DNA of 46,757 bases from an uncultured Clostridium sp. Lineage in GTDB: Bacteria > Bacillota > Clostridia > TANB77 > CAG-508. The stretch lies in assembly GCA_930987745.1 (NCBI GenBank), contig CAKNKX010000010.1, positions 1 through 46,757 of the forward strand, written 5' to 3'. The notes under the pieces were generated by a model. That model saw only the letters and a program-made list of their open reading frames with translations. It did not search any database and was not told the origin of the DNA. Made by a program: the position numbers and the translations under genes. Every line of letters starts with the position of its first letter. Position 1 is the stretch's first letter. Shown here in pieces: positions 18,083 through 25,818 of the stretch.

Positions 18083-20263
18083 TTATACTTTCATAGAAAG
18101 TCCTACTTTTTGTCTTTCTTTATCTATTTTTATTACTTTAACTTTTACAATATCTCCAACAGATACAACATCTGATGGATTTTTTATATATTTATCACTC
18201 ATTTCTGAAATATGCACTAATCCATCATGTTTAACACCTATGTCTACAAAAGCCCCAAAATCTATTACATTTCTTACTGTACCTGAAAGTACCATTCCTT
18301 CTTTTAAATCTTCTAATTTTAGAACGTCACTTCTTAGAATAGGTTTTGGCATATCTTCACGTGGGTCTCTTCCTGGTCTTGATAATTCTTCTATTATATC
18401 TCCTAATGTCATTTCTCCAATGTCTAGTTCTTTAGCCATTTTTGCAACATTTACACCTTTTAATTTATTTCTTAAACCTTCTAATTTTTCTTTATCTCTT
18501 AAGTCTTTTTTATCAAACCCAATTTTTGAAAGTAATTTTTCTGTGGCTTCATAGCTTTCTGGGTGAACTGCTGTTACTTCTAGTGGATTATCCCCATCAA
18601 AAACTCTTAAGAAACCTGCACATTGTTCAAATGCAACTTTACCAAGCTTTGGAACTTTTAATAACTCTTTTCTGTTTTTTAATTTACCATTTTCATCTCT
18701 ATATTTAACAATATTTTTAGCAATTGTATTGTTAATTCCTGATACATATGATAAAAGTGAAGGTGTTGCTGTGTTTACATCCACTCCTACTTTATTTACA
18801 CTATCTTCTACAACCGCTGTTAAACTTTCTGATAATTTCTTTTGATTTACATCATGTTGATATTGTCCAACTCCTATTGCTTTTGGGTCTATTTTAACTA
18901 ACTCTGCTAATGGGTCTTGTAATCTTCTTGCAATTGAAATTGCTCCTCTTATTGATACATTTATATCTGGATATTCTTCAGTAGCAAGCTTAGATGCTGA
19001 ATATACAGATGCACCTGCCTCACTTACAATTACATAATGAACATCTCTTGAAGTTTCTTTTATCATATCTGCTACAAACATTTCAGATTCTCTTGATGCT
19101 GTTCCATTTCCTATTGCTATCATGTCTACTTTGTCTTTTTCTATTAGGTTTAATAATTCTTTTTTTGCACCTTCTACATCATTTTGTGGTTCTGTTGGAT
19201 AAACTGTTGTATAATCTAAAACTTTTCCTGTTTCATCAATAACTGCTATTTTACAACCTGTTCTATATGCAGGGTCAAATCCCATAACAGTTTTTCCTTT
19301 TATTGGAGCACCAAGTAATAATTGTTTTGAATTTTTACCAAATACTTTAATTGCTTTTTCTTCTGCTTTTTCTGTTAAATCAGAACGAATTTCTCTGTCA
19401 ATTGATGGCTCAATTAATCTTTTAAAACTATCTAAAATAGTTTCTTTTAGCATAGTTGTAAATTGAGTTTCACCCTTTATTATATCTCCTTCTATATAAT
19501 TTAAGATTTTATCTTCTGGCTTTTCTATTTTTACTTTTAGAAATCCTTCTTTTTCTCCCCTATTTATTGCTAAAATTCTATGACTTGGAATATATTTTAT
19601 ACCTTCACTATAATCATAATACATCTCATAATTAGATTTTTCATCTTTGGCTCCTTTTGTTTCAATCAAAGCCTCTCTATAGCAAAATCCTTTTATTTTC
19701 TTTCTGTATTTTGGTTCATCAGATATCATTTCTGCAATTATATCTAATGCTCCTGCAATTGCCTCATCAGCTGTTGCTACGACTTTGTCTTTATTTTTCT
19801 TATCTTCTTCTGCTAACTTATCAATATTTACATATTCTTTTGCTATTTCTTCTATTGGTTTTGTTTCTTTTTGCTCTAATATTATATTTGCTAAAGGTTC
19901 TAATCCTTTTGCTTTTGCAATAGTTGCTCTTGTTTTTTTCTTTTGTTTATATGGTCTATATATATCTTCTACCTCTGCTAAAGTTTTAGCTATTGAAACT
20001 GCTTGTAATATCTCATCTGTTAATTTTCCTTGTTCATCTATAGATTTTATAACTTCTTCTTTTCTTTGTTCTAAATTTCTTAAATATGTTAGCCTTTCTC
20101 CTAAATCCCTAAGAATTTCATCACTTAATCCTCCTGTTACCTCTTTTCTATAACGTGCAATAAACGGAATTGTATTTCCTTCATCTATTAATTTTATTGC
20201 ATTTTCAACTTGTTTTTCTTTAATATTTAATTCATCTGCAATTGTTTTTATAACTTTATCCAT
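18083..20263 (-). CDS. tex: Tex-family transcription accessory / S1 RNA-binding protein
   Basis: A 726-residue cytoplasmic nucleic-acid-binding protein of the conserved Tex/YhgF family. The N-terminal helical region carries 'TIPFIARYRKEVTGGLSDE'. A YqgF-like RNase H fold (about 315-460) with GFDPAYRTGCK is followed by tandem helix-hairpin-helix segments ('ATPSLLSYVSGI', 'LKVPKLGKVAFEQCAGFLR') and a C-terminal S1 domain (about 640-715, 'GMVLSGTVRNVIDFGAFVDIG'). I chose the ATG at 20263 (SD AAGGAAG); an upstream in-frame TTG would extend it by 17 residues through a leader that contains an in-frame CGG, so the short start also fits the codon pattern. It is transcribed from its own strong promoter. 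Confidence 0.92.
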   Translation of the reverse strand: MDKVIKTIADELNIKEKQVENAIKLIDEGNTIPFIARYRKEVTGGLSDEILRDLGERLTYLRNLEQRKEEVIKSIDEQGKLTDEILQAVSIAKTLAEVEDIYRPYKQKKKTRATIAKAKGLEPLANIILEQKETKPIEEIAKEYVNIDKLAEEDKKNKDKVVATADEAIAGALDIIAEMISDEPKYRKKIKGFCYREALIETKGAKDEKSNYEMYYDYSEGIKYIPSHRILAINRGEKEGFLKVKIEKPEDKILNYIEGDIIKGETQFTTMLKETILDSFKRLIEPSIDREIRSDLTEKAEEKAIKVFGKNSKQLLLGAPIKGKTVMGFDPAYRTGCKIAVIDETGKVLDYTTVYPTEPQNDVEGAKKELLNLIEKDKVDMIAIGNGTASRESEMFVADMIKETSRDVHYVIVSEAGASVYSASKLATEEYPDINVSIRGAISIARRLQDPLAELVKIDPKAIGVGQYQHDVNQKKLSESLTAVVEDSVNKVGVDVNTATPSLLSYVSGINNTIAKNIVKYRDENGKLKNRKELLKVPKLGKVAFEQCAGFLRVFDGDNPLEVTAVHPESYEATEKLLSKIGFDKKDLRDKEKLEGLRNKLKGVNVAKMAKELDIGEMTLGDIIEELSRPGRDPREDMPKPILRSDVLKLEDLKEGMVLSGTVRNVIDFGAFVDIGVKHDGLVHISEMSDKYIKNPSDVVSVGDIVKVKVIKIDKERQKVGLSMKV

Positions 20264-20386
20264 TTTTAACTTCCTTTCTTTATGTATAAATAAAAACCTG
20301 ACCCGACATAGCAATCAAAGATTGCAGCCCTAGTACCCTAGAACCTTGTTATCTAAGACAATAAAATAGAACTGCTTTTATTAACA
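20264..20386 (-). ncRNA. Structured 5' leader of tex (unclassified)
   Basis: The tex promoter puts the start near 20385, giving a ~120-nt leader that is richer in G+C than its surroundings. It has a perfect GCAATC-TTT-GATTGC hairpin and repeated CTAGGG elements next to GGGTCAGG. A nine-codon upstream ORF (MSGQVFIYT) also fits inside. I do not recognise a known riboswitch class; a cis-regulatory RNA is only a suggestion. Confidence 0.35.
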
Positions 20387-20391
20387 GTCCT

Positions 20392-20420
20392 ATTATAACA
20401 ATCCAAAAAATTTTAGTCAA
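20392..20420 (-). promoter_or_regulatory. Promoter of tex
   Basis: On the minus strand TTGACT (20420-20415), 17 bp, TATAAT (20397-20392). It is very close to the sigma-A consensus. Confidence 0.8.
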
Positions 20421-20479
20421 ATGTTTTTAATTGTTTAATTATCTAAAATATTATAATAAATAACCAATTTTACATACTT

Positions 20480-20749
20480 TTATTCTTTTATTGCTTTAGT
20501 TCCAATACCTTCTCCTCTATATTCTTCATATACAGCAAAAAATGAAATAAAAATATATCCACAATGTTCTTTTAATATGATATATGCTTTTTCTTGTTCC
20601 TCTTCTTCATATATATAAACACTTTCATTTTGTTTCAGAATTCTTTTCTTAAATCCCCAAAGACTTGGTCTTTCATTTGGTGGAAAGTCTTTTATAATAT
20701 GATTTTTATATAATTTTTTAAATTCTTTAAAATCTATCTTTCTTAACAT
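20480..20749 (-). pseudogene. Truncated GNAT-like N-acetyltransferase
   Basis: 89 residues resembling the front of a GNAT acetyltransferase: it runs through beta strands ('CGYIFISFFAVYEEYRG') to the acetyl-CoA loop EGIGTKAIKE and then stops. The family normally continues for 50 or more residues, and the following ~60 bases in all three frames do not supply them. There is no CGG at the break, so it is a real truncation rather than another shift site. It starts 12 bp after the ABC-F gene with an SD, so it is probably co-transcribed. It is either a decaying gene or a shortened binding domain. Confidence 0.6.
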
Positions 20750-20761
20750 TTTTCTTTCTTC

Positions 20762-22345
20762 CTATTCAATTCCTAAATACTCATTATATGTTACTTCTCT
20801 ATCTATAACTGTTCCATTATCTTTAATATCAATAATTCTATTTGCTACAGTTTCAGTTAATTCATGGTCATGTGAAGTAAATAAAATATTTCCTTTAAAT
20901 TTTTTCATTCCTTCATTTAGTGCTGTTATACTTTCCATGTCTAAATGGTTTGTTGGCTCATCAAATATTAAGAAATTTGCTCCTGATAACATCATTTTAG
21001 ATAATACACATCTTACTTTTTCTCCTCCAGATAATACTTTTACTTGTTTTAAAGCTTCATCTCCTGAAAATAGCATTCTTCCTAAAAAGCTTCTTACATA
21101 AGTTTCATCTGGGTCTTTTGAATATTTTCTAAGCCATTCTGTGACATTTTCATCTGTATTAAATAAGTAATTATTATCTTTTGGAAAATATGAGTTTGTT
21201 ATAGTTGTTCCCCAAACAAGTTCTCCTTCATCAGGTTCTAATTCTCCTGCAATTATTTGGAATAATACAGTTTTAGCAAGTTCATTATCTGCTAAAAATG
21301 CAATTTTATTTCCCTCTTTTACATCAAATGATACATTATCTAGTAGTTTTACACCTTCTACTGTTTTTGAAATATTTTTTACTTGTAATATTTCTTTTCC
21401 AGGTTCTCTATCTGGTTTAAAATCAATATATGGATATTTTCTATTAGATGGTCTAATTTCTTCTAATTGAATTTTTTCCAATGTTTTCTTTCTTGATGTA
21501 GCTTGTTTTGATTTAGAAGCATTTGCACTAAATCTTGCAATAAATTCTTGCAATTCTTTTATTTTTTCTTCTTTTTTCTTGTTTTGTTCTCTTGCTTGTT
21601 TTAATGCTAACTGACTTGATTCATACCAGAAATCATAGTTTCCTGGATATACCTTAATTTGTCCAAAATCTACGTCTGCAATATGTGTACATACTTTATT
21701 TAAGAAATATCTATCATGTGATACAACAATAACAGTATTTTCAAAATTGATTAAAAATTCTTGTAGCCAGTTTATGCTTTTTACATCTAAGTCATTTGTT
21801 GGTTCGTCCAATAATAATACGTCTGGATTACCAAACAAGCTTTGAGCAAGTGATACTTTTACTTTATCTTTTGCTTCAATTTCTTTCATATATTTATAGT
21901 GATTTTCTGGAATTATCCCTAAGTCATTTAAAAGAATTGATGCATCTGATTCTGCATTCCAGCCATCTAATTCTGCAAATCTCTCTTCTAGTTTTGCAGC
22001 TTTCATTCCATCTTCTTCTGAGAAATCTGGTTTTGCATATATCGCTTCTTTTTCTTTCATTATGTCATATAGCTCTTTATTTCCCATAATTACTGTATCT
22101 ATTACTGTATAATCTTCATATGCGAAGTGGTCTTGTTTAAGCATTGATAATCTTTCGCCCTTATCTAGTGAAACCTCCCCTTTACTTGGTTCTATTTCGC
22201 CTGATAAGACTTTTAGAAATGTTGATTTACCTGCACCATTTGCTCCTATTATTCCATAGCAATTTCCTTTTCCAAAACTGATATTTACATCTTCAAATAA
22301 AACTCTTTTTCCAAATCTAACTGTTACACCATTTGCATTTAACAT
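20762..22345 (-). CDS. ABC-F family ATPase (YbiT/YkpA-like)
   Basis: A 527-residue cytoplasmic protein with two ABC cassettes and no membrane part, expected to act on the ribosome. The first cassette has a good Walker A (GANGAGKST) and Walker B (LLLDEPTNDLD), but its signature reads EAKDKVKVSLAQ, without the usual LSGGE. The second has a degenerate Walker A (ADNELAKT), a normal signature LSGGEKVR and FLIFDEPTNHLD. The charged inter-domain linker (about 240-320) is the ribosome-contacting element in this family. The SD (AAGGAGAGG) and an upstream promoter support the start. Confidence 0.9.
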   Translation of the reverse strand: MLNANGVTVRFGKRVLFEDVNISFGKGNCYGIIGANGAGKSTFLKVLSGEIEPSKGEVSLDKGERLSMLKQDHFAYEDYTVIDTVIMGNKELYDIMKEKEAIYAKPDFSEEDGMKAAKLEERFAELDGWNAESDASILLNDLGIIPENHYKYMKEIEAKDKVKVSLAQSLFGNPDVLLLDEPTNDLDVKSINWLQEFLINFENTVIVVSHDRYFLNKVCTHIADVDFGQIKVYPGNYDFWYESSQLALKQAREQNKKKEEKIKELQEFIARFSANASKSKQATSRKKTLEKIQLEEIRPSNRKYPYIDFKPDREPGKEILQVKNISKTVEGVKLLDNVSFDVKEGNKIAFLADNELAKTVLFQIIAGELEPDEGELVWGTTITNSYFPKDNNYLFNTDENVTEWLRKYSKDPDETYVRSFLGRMLFSGDEALKQVKVLSGGEKVRCVLSKMMLSGANFLIFDEPTNHLDMESITALNEGMKKFKGNILFTSHDHELTETVANRIIDIKDNGTVIDREVTYNEYLGIE

Positions 22346-22375
22346 ATTTTTCCTCTCCTTTATTTAACTTTAAAG

Positions 22376-22404
22376 ATTATACACTAAAAAGAAGAGAAAC
22401 GCAA
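22376..22404 (-). promoter_or_regulatory. Promoter of the ABC-F gene
   Basis: On the minus strand TTGCGT (22404-22399), 17 bp, TATAAT (22381-22376). An imperfect inverted repeat (GTTCCTA...TAGGAAC, about 22406-22442) lies immediately upstream and could be an operator. Confidence 0.65.
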
Positions 22405-22459
22405 GTTCCTACGGAGCTTAAGTTTTTAGGAGTTATAGGAACAAATTAATATATTTTCT

Positions 22460-22498
22460 AAAATAAAAATACACCCTTTTAGATGTATTTTTATTTTA
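22460..22498 (-). terminator. Terminator after the DUF378 gene
   Basis: AAAATAAAAATACA pairs with TGTATTTTTATTTT, with A/T runs on both sides, 17 bp beyond the DUF378 stop. Confidence 0.7.
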
Positions 22499-22514
22499 AT
22501 TATTTAATTTTCAA

Positions 22515-22709
22515 TTAATCATAATCTACAAATAACAATCTTATTCCCCATAGTCCTGATAAGCCAACTAGTCCATATACTATTCTACTTATAACTGACA
22601 TTTCTCCAAATAAAGTTGCAACTAAATCAAAACCAAATAATCCAATTAATCCCCAGTTTAAAGCTCCTATTATAATTAGTACTAGAGCTATTTTATCTAT
22701 AACCTTCAT
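22515..22709 (-). CDS. DUF378 small membrane protein
   Basis: 64 residues with two transmembrane helices. The family hallmark 'IGALNWGLIGLFGFDLVATLFG' is obvious, with a second helix around 'IVYGLVGLSGLWGIRLLF'. The SD AGGAGG precedes the ATG. The function is unknown in the family. Confidence 0.88.
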   Translation of the reverse strand: MKVIDKIALVLIIIGALNWGLIGLFGFDLVATLFGEMSVISRIVYGLVGLSGLWGIRLLFVDYD

Positions 22710-22835
22710 TTTGCCCTCCTTTTTTATTTGTTTTTATTATTTTATGAAATTTTTTATAAATTATACATTTTGTTGAATTTTTTTCTTTTTTATGATAATT
22801 TGTAGTTAGAAATTTTTAATAGTAGGTGTTTTAAT

Positions 22836-24137
22836 TTGAGAAGAAATGAAAGAAATATTAGAAATAGAAATAAATCTAGAAAAAGATATGAAAAAGATAA
22901 TAATGATAAAAAAACAATTAGTATTTTATCAAAATCTGTCATTATTTTATTAATTGTTTTTATCATTGTTGCTGTTTTTTATGGAATTTATAATTATTTT
23001 ACAAATAAAAATTTTATTGCTTCTTTAAGAAATGAAACTGTAGAAACCGCATCTGATAGTTCATCAGATGAAGTAAAAGAAGAAGAACCTACAGACATTA
23101 CATTTTCATTAGGAGCGATTGGTGACATTATGTGTCACAATACTCAATACAGAGATGCATATAATAGCGAAACTGGAGAATATGACTTTTCTTATGTTTT
23201 TGATGATATAAACATTTATACTAAAGTTGCTGACCTATGTGTTGGAAACTTAGAAACAACCTTTGCAGGAGAAGACAGAGGATATAGCAGTTATCCTACT
23301 TTTAATACTCCTGATAGTTTGGCATATAACTTAAAAAAATTAGGGCTTGACGTTTTAACAACTGCCAACAACCATTCACTAGATACTGGTTTTTCTGGAC
23401 TTAGTCGTACAATTGATATTTTAAATGATGCAGATATTCCACATCTTGGAACATACACATCACAAGAACAAAGAGATACAGTTTTTATAAAATATATTAA
23501 AGGAATAAAAATTGCATTTGTAAATTATACTTATGGAACAAACGGTATTCCTGTTCCATCTGATAAACCTTATGCAGTTAATTTAATTGATAAAGATTTA
23601 ATTGCAAAAGACATTCAGTCAGCAAAAGACGAAGGTGCTGAAATTATTATTGCTTGTATGCACTGGGGAACAGAATATCAAACCTCTCCTAATTCAGAAC
23701 AAGAAGAATTAGCAGATTTCTTATTTCAAAATGGAGTAAATATTATTTTAGGTGGACATCCTCATGTTTTACAACCAATGGAAAAAAGAACTGTAACTTT
23801 AGAAGATGGAACAACTAGAGATGGTTTTGTAATATATTCTTTAGGTAATTTCACAGCTGACCAAAATGCTAAAAATACTAGAAGCTCTATTATTCTAGAT
23901 TTAACTATAACAAAACACGTAGATGGCTCAGTTACTATAGACCATGCAGAATACACTCCTATTTATATGTTAAAAGATACTTCAAAACAAACTCAGAAAT
24001 TTAAGATATTAGATATTGAAAAATCAATTGCAGAATATGAATCTGACCCAGCTAATTCTTCAATATCTGCATCTACTTATAATACAATAACTAAAGAATT
24101 AGAAAATATCAAAAAAATAGTCGGTGAAGAATTTTAA
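22836..24137 (+). CDS. CapA-like metallophosphatase-fold protein, membrane-anchored
   Basis: 433 residues: a very basic N-terminus, one transmembrane helix (about 30-52), an acidic spacer, then a CapA/PgsA-type domain. Conserved blocks are visible: GDIMCHN, GNLETTF, TTANNHSLDTG, MHWGTEY, GGHPHVLQPM and YSLGNF. CapA homologues take part in poly-gamma-glutamate capsule formation, but no capB/capC-like gene is nearby and many homologues have other roles. The start is TTG with AGGTG upstream. It ends at the second copy of the palindromic element. Confidence 0.85.
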   Translation: MRRNERNIRNRNKSRKRYEKDNNDKKTISILSKSVIILLIVFIIVAVFYGIYNYFTNKNFIASLRNETVETASDSSSDEVKEEEPTDITFSLGAIGDIMCHNTQYRDAYNSETGEYDFSYVFDDINIYTKVADLCVGNLETTFAGEDRGYSSYPTFNTPDSLAYNLKKLGLDVLTTANNHSLDTGFSGLSRTIDILNDADIPHLGTYTSQEQRDTVFIKYIKGIKIAFVNYTYGTNGIPVPSDKPYAVNLIDKDLIAKDIQSAKDEGAEIIIACMHWGTEYQTSPNSEQEELADFLFQNGVNIILGGHPHVLQPMEKRTVTLEDGTTRDGFVIYSLGNFTADQNAKNTRSSIILDLTITKHVDGSVTIDHAEYTPIYMLKDTSKQTQKFKILDIEKSIAEYESDPANSSISASTYNTITKELENIKKIVGEEF

Positions 24138-24235
24138 AAGTGGGACAAAGAGGGACGGAGCATTTTTGTCTCACTTTTCTTTTTTGAAAAATGAGACAAA
24201 ATCGCTCCGTCCCCAAAATTCTCATTTTATAACAT
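24136..24235. repeat. Palindromic intergenic element, copy 2 (bidirectional terminator)
   Basis: Nearly the same sequence as 7231-7320: arms with GGGACGGAGCATTTTTGTCTC and its complement around a TTTTCTTTTTTGAAAA spacer. It lies between the convergent CapA-like and CorA genes. Confidence 0.85.
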
Positions 24236-25180
24236 ATCTTTTCTATTTAGCCACCATGTAACAATTAATGTCATTAAAATTGAAATTGCAAGTATTATAA
24301 TAAATCCATATTGATTATTTTGAAATGGTAATCCTACATTCATTCCCCATAGACTTGATATCATTGTTGGAACTGCAAGTATAATTGTAATAGATGTTAA
24401 AAATTTCATCACTCCATTTAGGTTATTTGAAATAATTGATGCATATGTATCCATAGTTCCATTTAGAATGTTTGTATATATTTGTGCCATTTCAATTGCC
24501 TGTCTATTTTCTGTAATAGCATCTTCTAGTATTTCTTCGTCATCTTCATATAGTTTTATTATTTTTCCTCTTAGAGTTTTTTCCATGACTAATTCGTTTG
24601 ATTTTATTGCTGTTGTAAAATATACTAGACCTTTTTCTAAACTCAATAATTTTAAAAGTTCTTTATTTTTCATTGAATTTTTCAAAATATATTCTGCTAT
24701 TTCTGTTTCTTTGTTTATTTGTTTTAAGTATGTTAGATAATATGATGCATTTAAATACATTATTTGAAATATAAATCTTGTCTTTTTATATGTTTGAAAA
24801 TTTTTTATTTTTTTCTTTTCAAAGTCTTCTATTACTTTTGTTTTTTCCAAAGATACTGTTATGAAGAAATCATCTCTTACAACTATCATACCTAATGGAA
24901 TTGTATCATATGTGTCACTTTCTTCTCCTTTTTCAACGGTAGGTACACTTATTACAAATAATGTTGTATTGTCATCTTCTTCTTGGTCAATTCTGGCTTT
25001 TTCCTCTTCGTCAAGAACTTCTCTTATGAAGTCTTCCTCTATCATTATATTTTCACATACTTTTTTGATTTCTCTCTCGGACGGATTTACTAAATTAATC
25101 CAGCTCCCTTTTTTAAATTCTTTAATTTCTCTAAATTCATTTGTTTCTAAATCAGTATTATATATTTTTAGCAAACCCAT
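24227..25180 (-). CDS. CorA-family divalent cation transporter
   Basis: 317 residues. A large N-terminal cytoplasmic domain (about 1-255) with long helices is followed by two transmembrane helices (about 258-280 and 290-311). The signature GMN is present in SSLWGMNVGLP between them, and the C-terminus is basic (NRKDML). The family moves Mg2+ or Co2+ as a pentamer. I chose the ATG at 25180 (SD AAGGGG) over the overlapping GTG at 25183. The exact ion is not decidable. Confidence 0.9.
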   Translation of the reverse strand: MGLLKIYNTDLETNEFREIKEFKKGSWINLVNPSEREIKKVCENIMIEEDFIREVLDEEEKARIDQEEDDNTTLFVISVPTVEKGEESDTYDTIPLGMIVVRDDFFITVSLEKTKVIEDFEKKKIKNFQTYKKTRFIFQIMYLNASYYLTYLKQINKETEIAEYILKNSMKNKELLKLLSLEKGLVYFTTAIKSNELVMEKTLRGKIIKLYEDDEEILEDAITENRQAIEMAQIYTNILNGTMDTYASIISNNLNGVMKFLTSITIILAVPTMISSLWGMNVGLPFQNNQYGFIIILAISILMTLIVTWWLNRKDML

Positions 25181-25322
25181 CACCCCTTTTTATTCAATAT
25201 AAATATTTTATATGTTTTGCTTGATTTTGTCAACTTTTACAGCTTTTACATTTTAAGAATTTTTTATTTTTTAATACAAAAAATTGACCTAAATTGGTCA
25301 ATTTTAATTTTGATTTTTATTT

Positions 25323-25398
25323 TGGTGCGCCATAGAGGGATCGAACCTCCGACCATCAGATTAAGAGTCTGCTGCTCTACCAACTGAGCTAATGGCGC
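25323..25398 (-). tRNA. tRNA-Lys (anticodon CTT)
   Basis: Acceptor GCGCCAT/ATGGCGC, D arm GCTC...GAGC, anticodon loop CTCTTAA (CTT, lysine AAG codons), T arm GGAGG-TTCGATC-CCTCT, CCA encoded. The base pair closing the anticodon stem is a G-A mismatch. Confidence 0.95.
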
Positions 25399-25463
25399 AT
25401 ATGTTGTTAAAGCTTTTTTATTATATTACCTTTTTTTAAAAAAGTCAATCTTTTATTATCTCT

Positions 25464-25718
25464 TTATTTTTTTATTGCAACCAATAGCTCATTTGATTTA
25501 ACTACTCTGTGTTCTCCATGATAGTCATATTCTTGATTTGTTAAATATACTCTATAGCCTATATTTTGTAATCTTATGACTGATAAATTAAGAAAAACTG
25601 CTGTGTCTTCTTTTGACAAATTGAATTTCACTCTTAAATCAAAAAATGATATAACAAAATATTCTTCTGAATCTCTTATCTTTTTATTTAAATAATCATC
25701 TATTAATTTTAGAGTCAT
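25464..25718 (-). CDS. Small conserved-looking hypothetical protein
   Basis: 84 residues, mixed alpha/beta, no signal or membrane segment. An SD (AGGAGGAG) precedes the ATG, so it is probably real. A helix-turn-helix-like stretch (residues about 27-55) could indicate a winged-helix fold, but I do not recognise the family. Confidence 0.6.
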   Translation of the reverse strand: MTLKLIDDYLNKKIRDSEEYFVISFFDLRVKFNLSKEDTAVFLNLSVIRLQNIGYRVYLTNQEYDYHGEHRVVKSNELLVAIKK

Positions 25719-25818
25719 TTTTTCTCCTCCTTTCAGACAATATATATGTTACCATAAAATAATTAATTTTTCAAGAAAAAGTCCCCAAGGATTTATTTTT
25801 CCTTGAGAACTTAGCTAT

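Noticed and set aside
20264..20314. Longer Tex start at TTG 20314
   Set aside because: The internal ATG has the SD; the extension is leader RNA and would contain an in-frame CGG.
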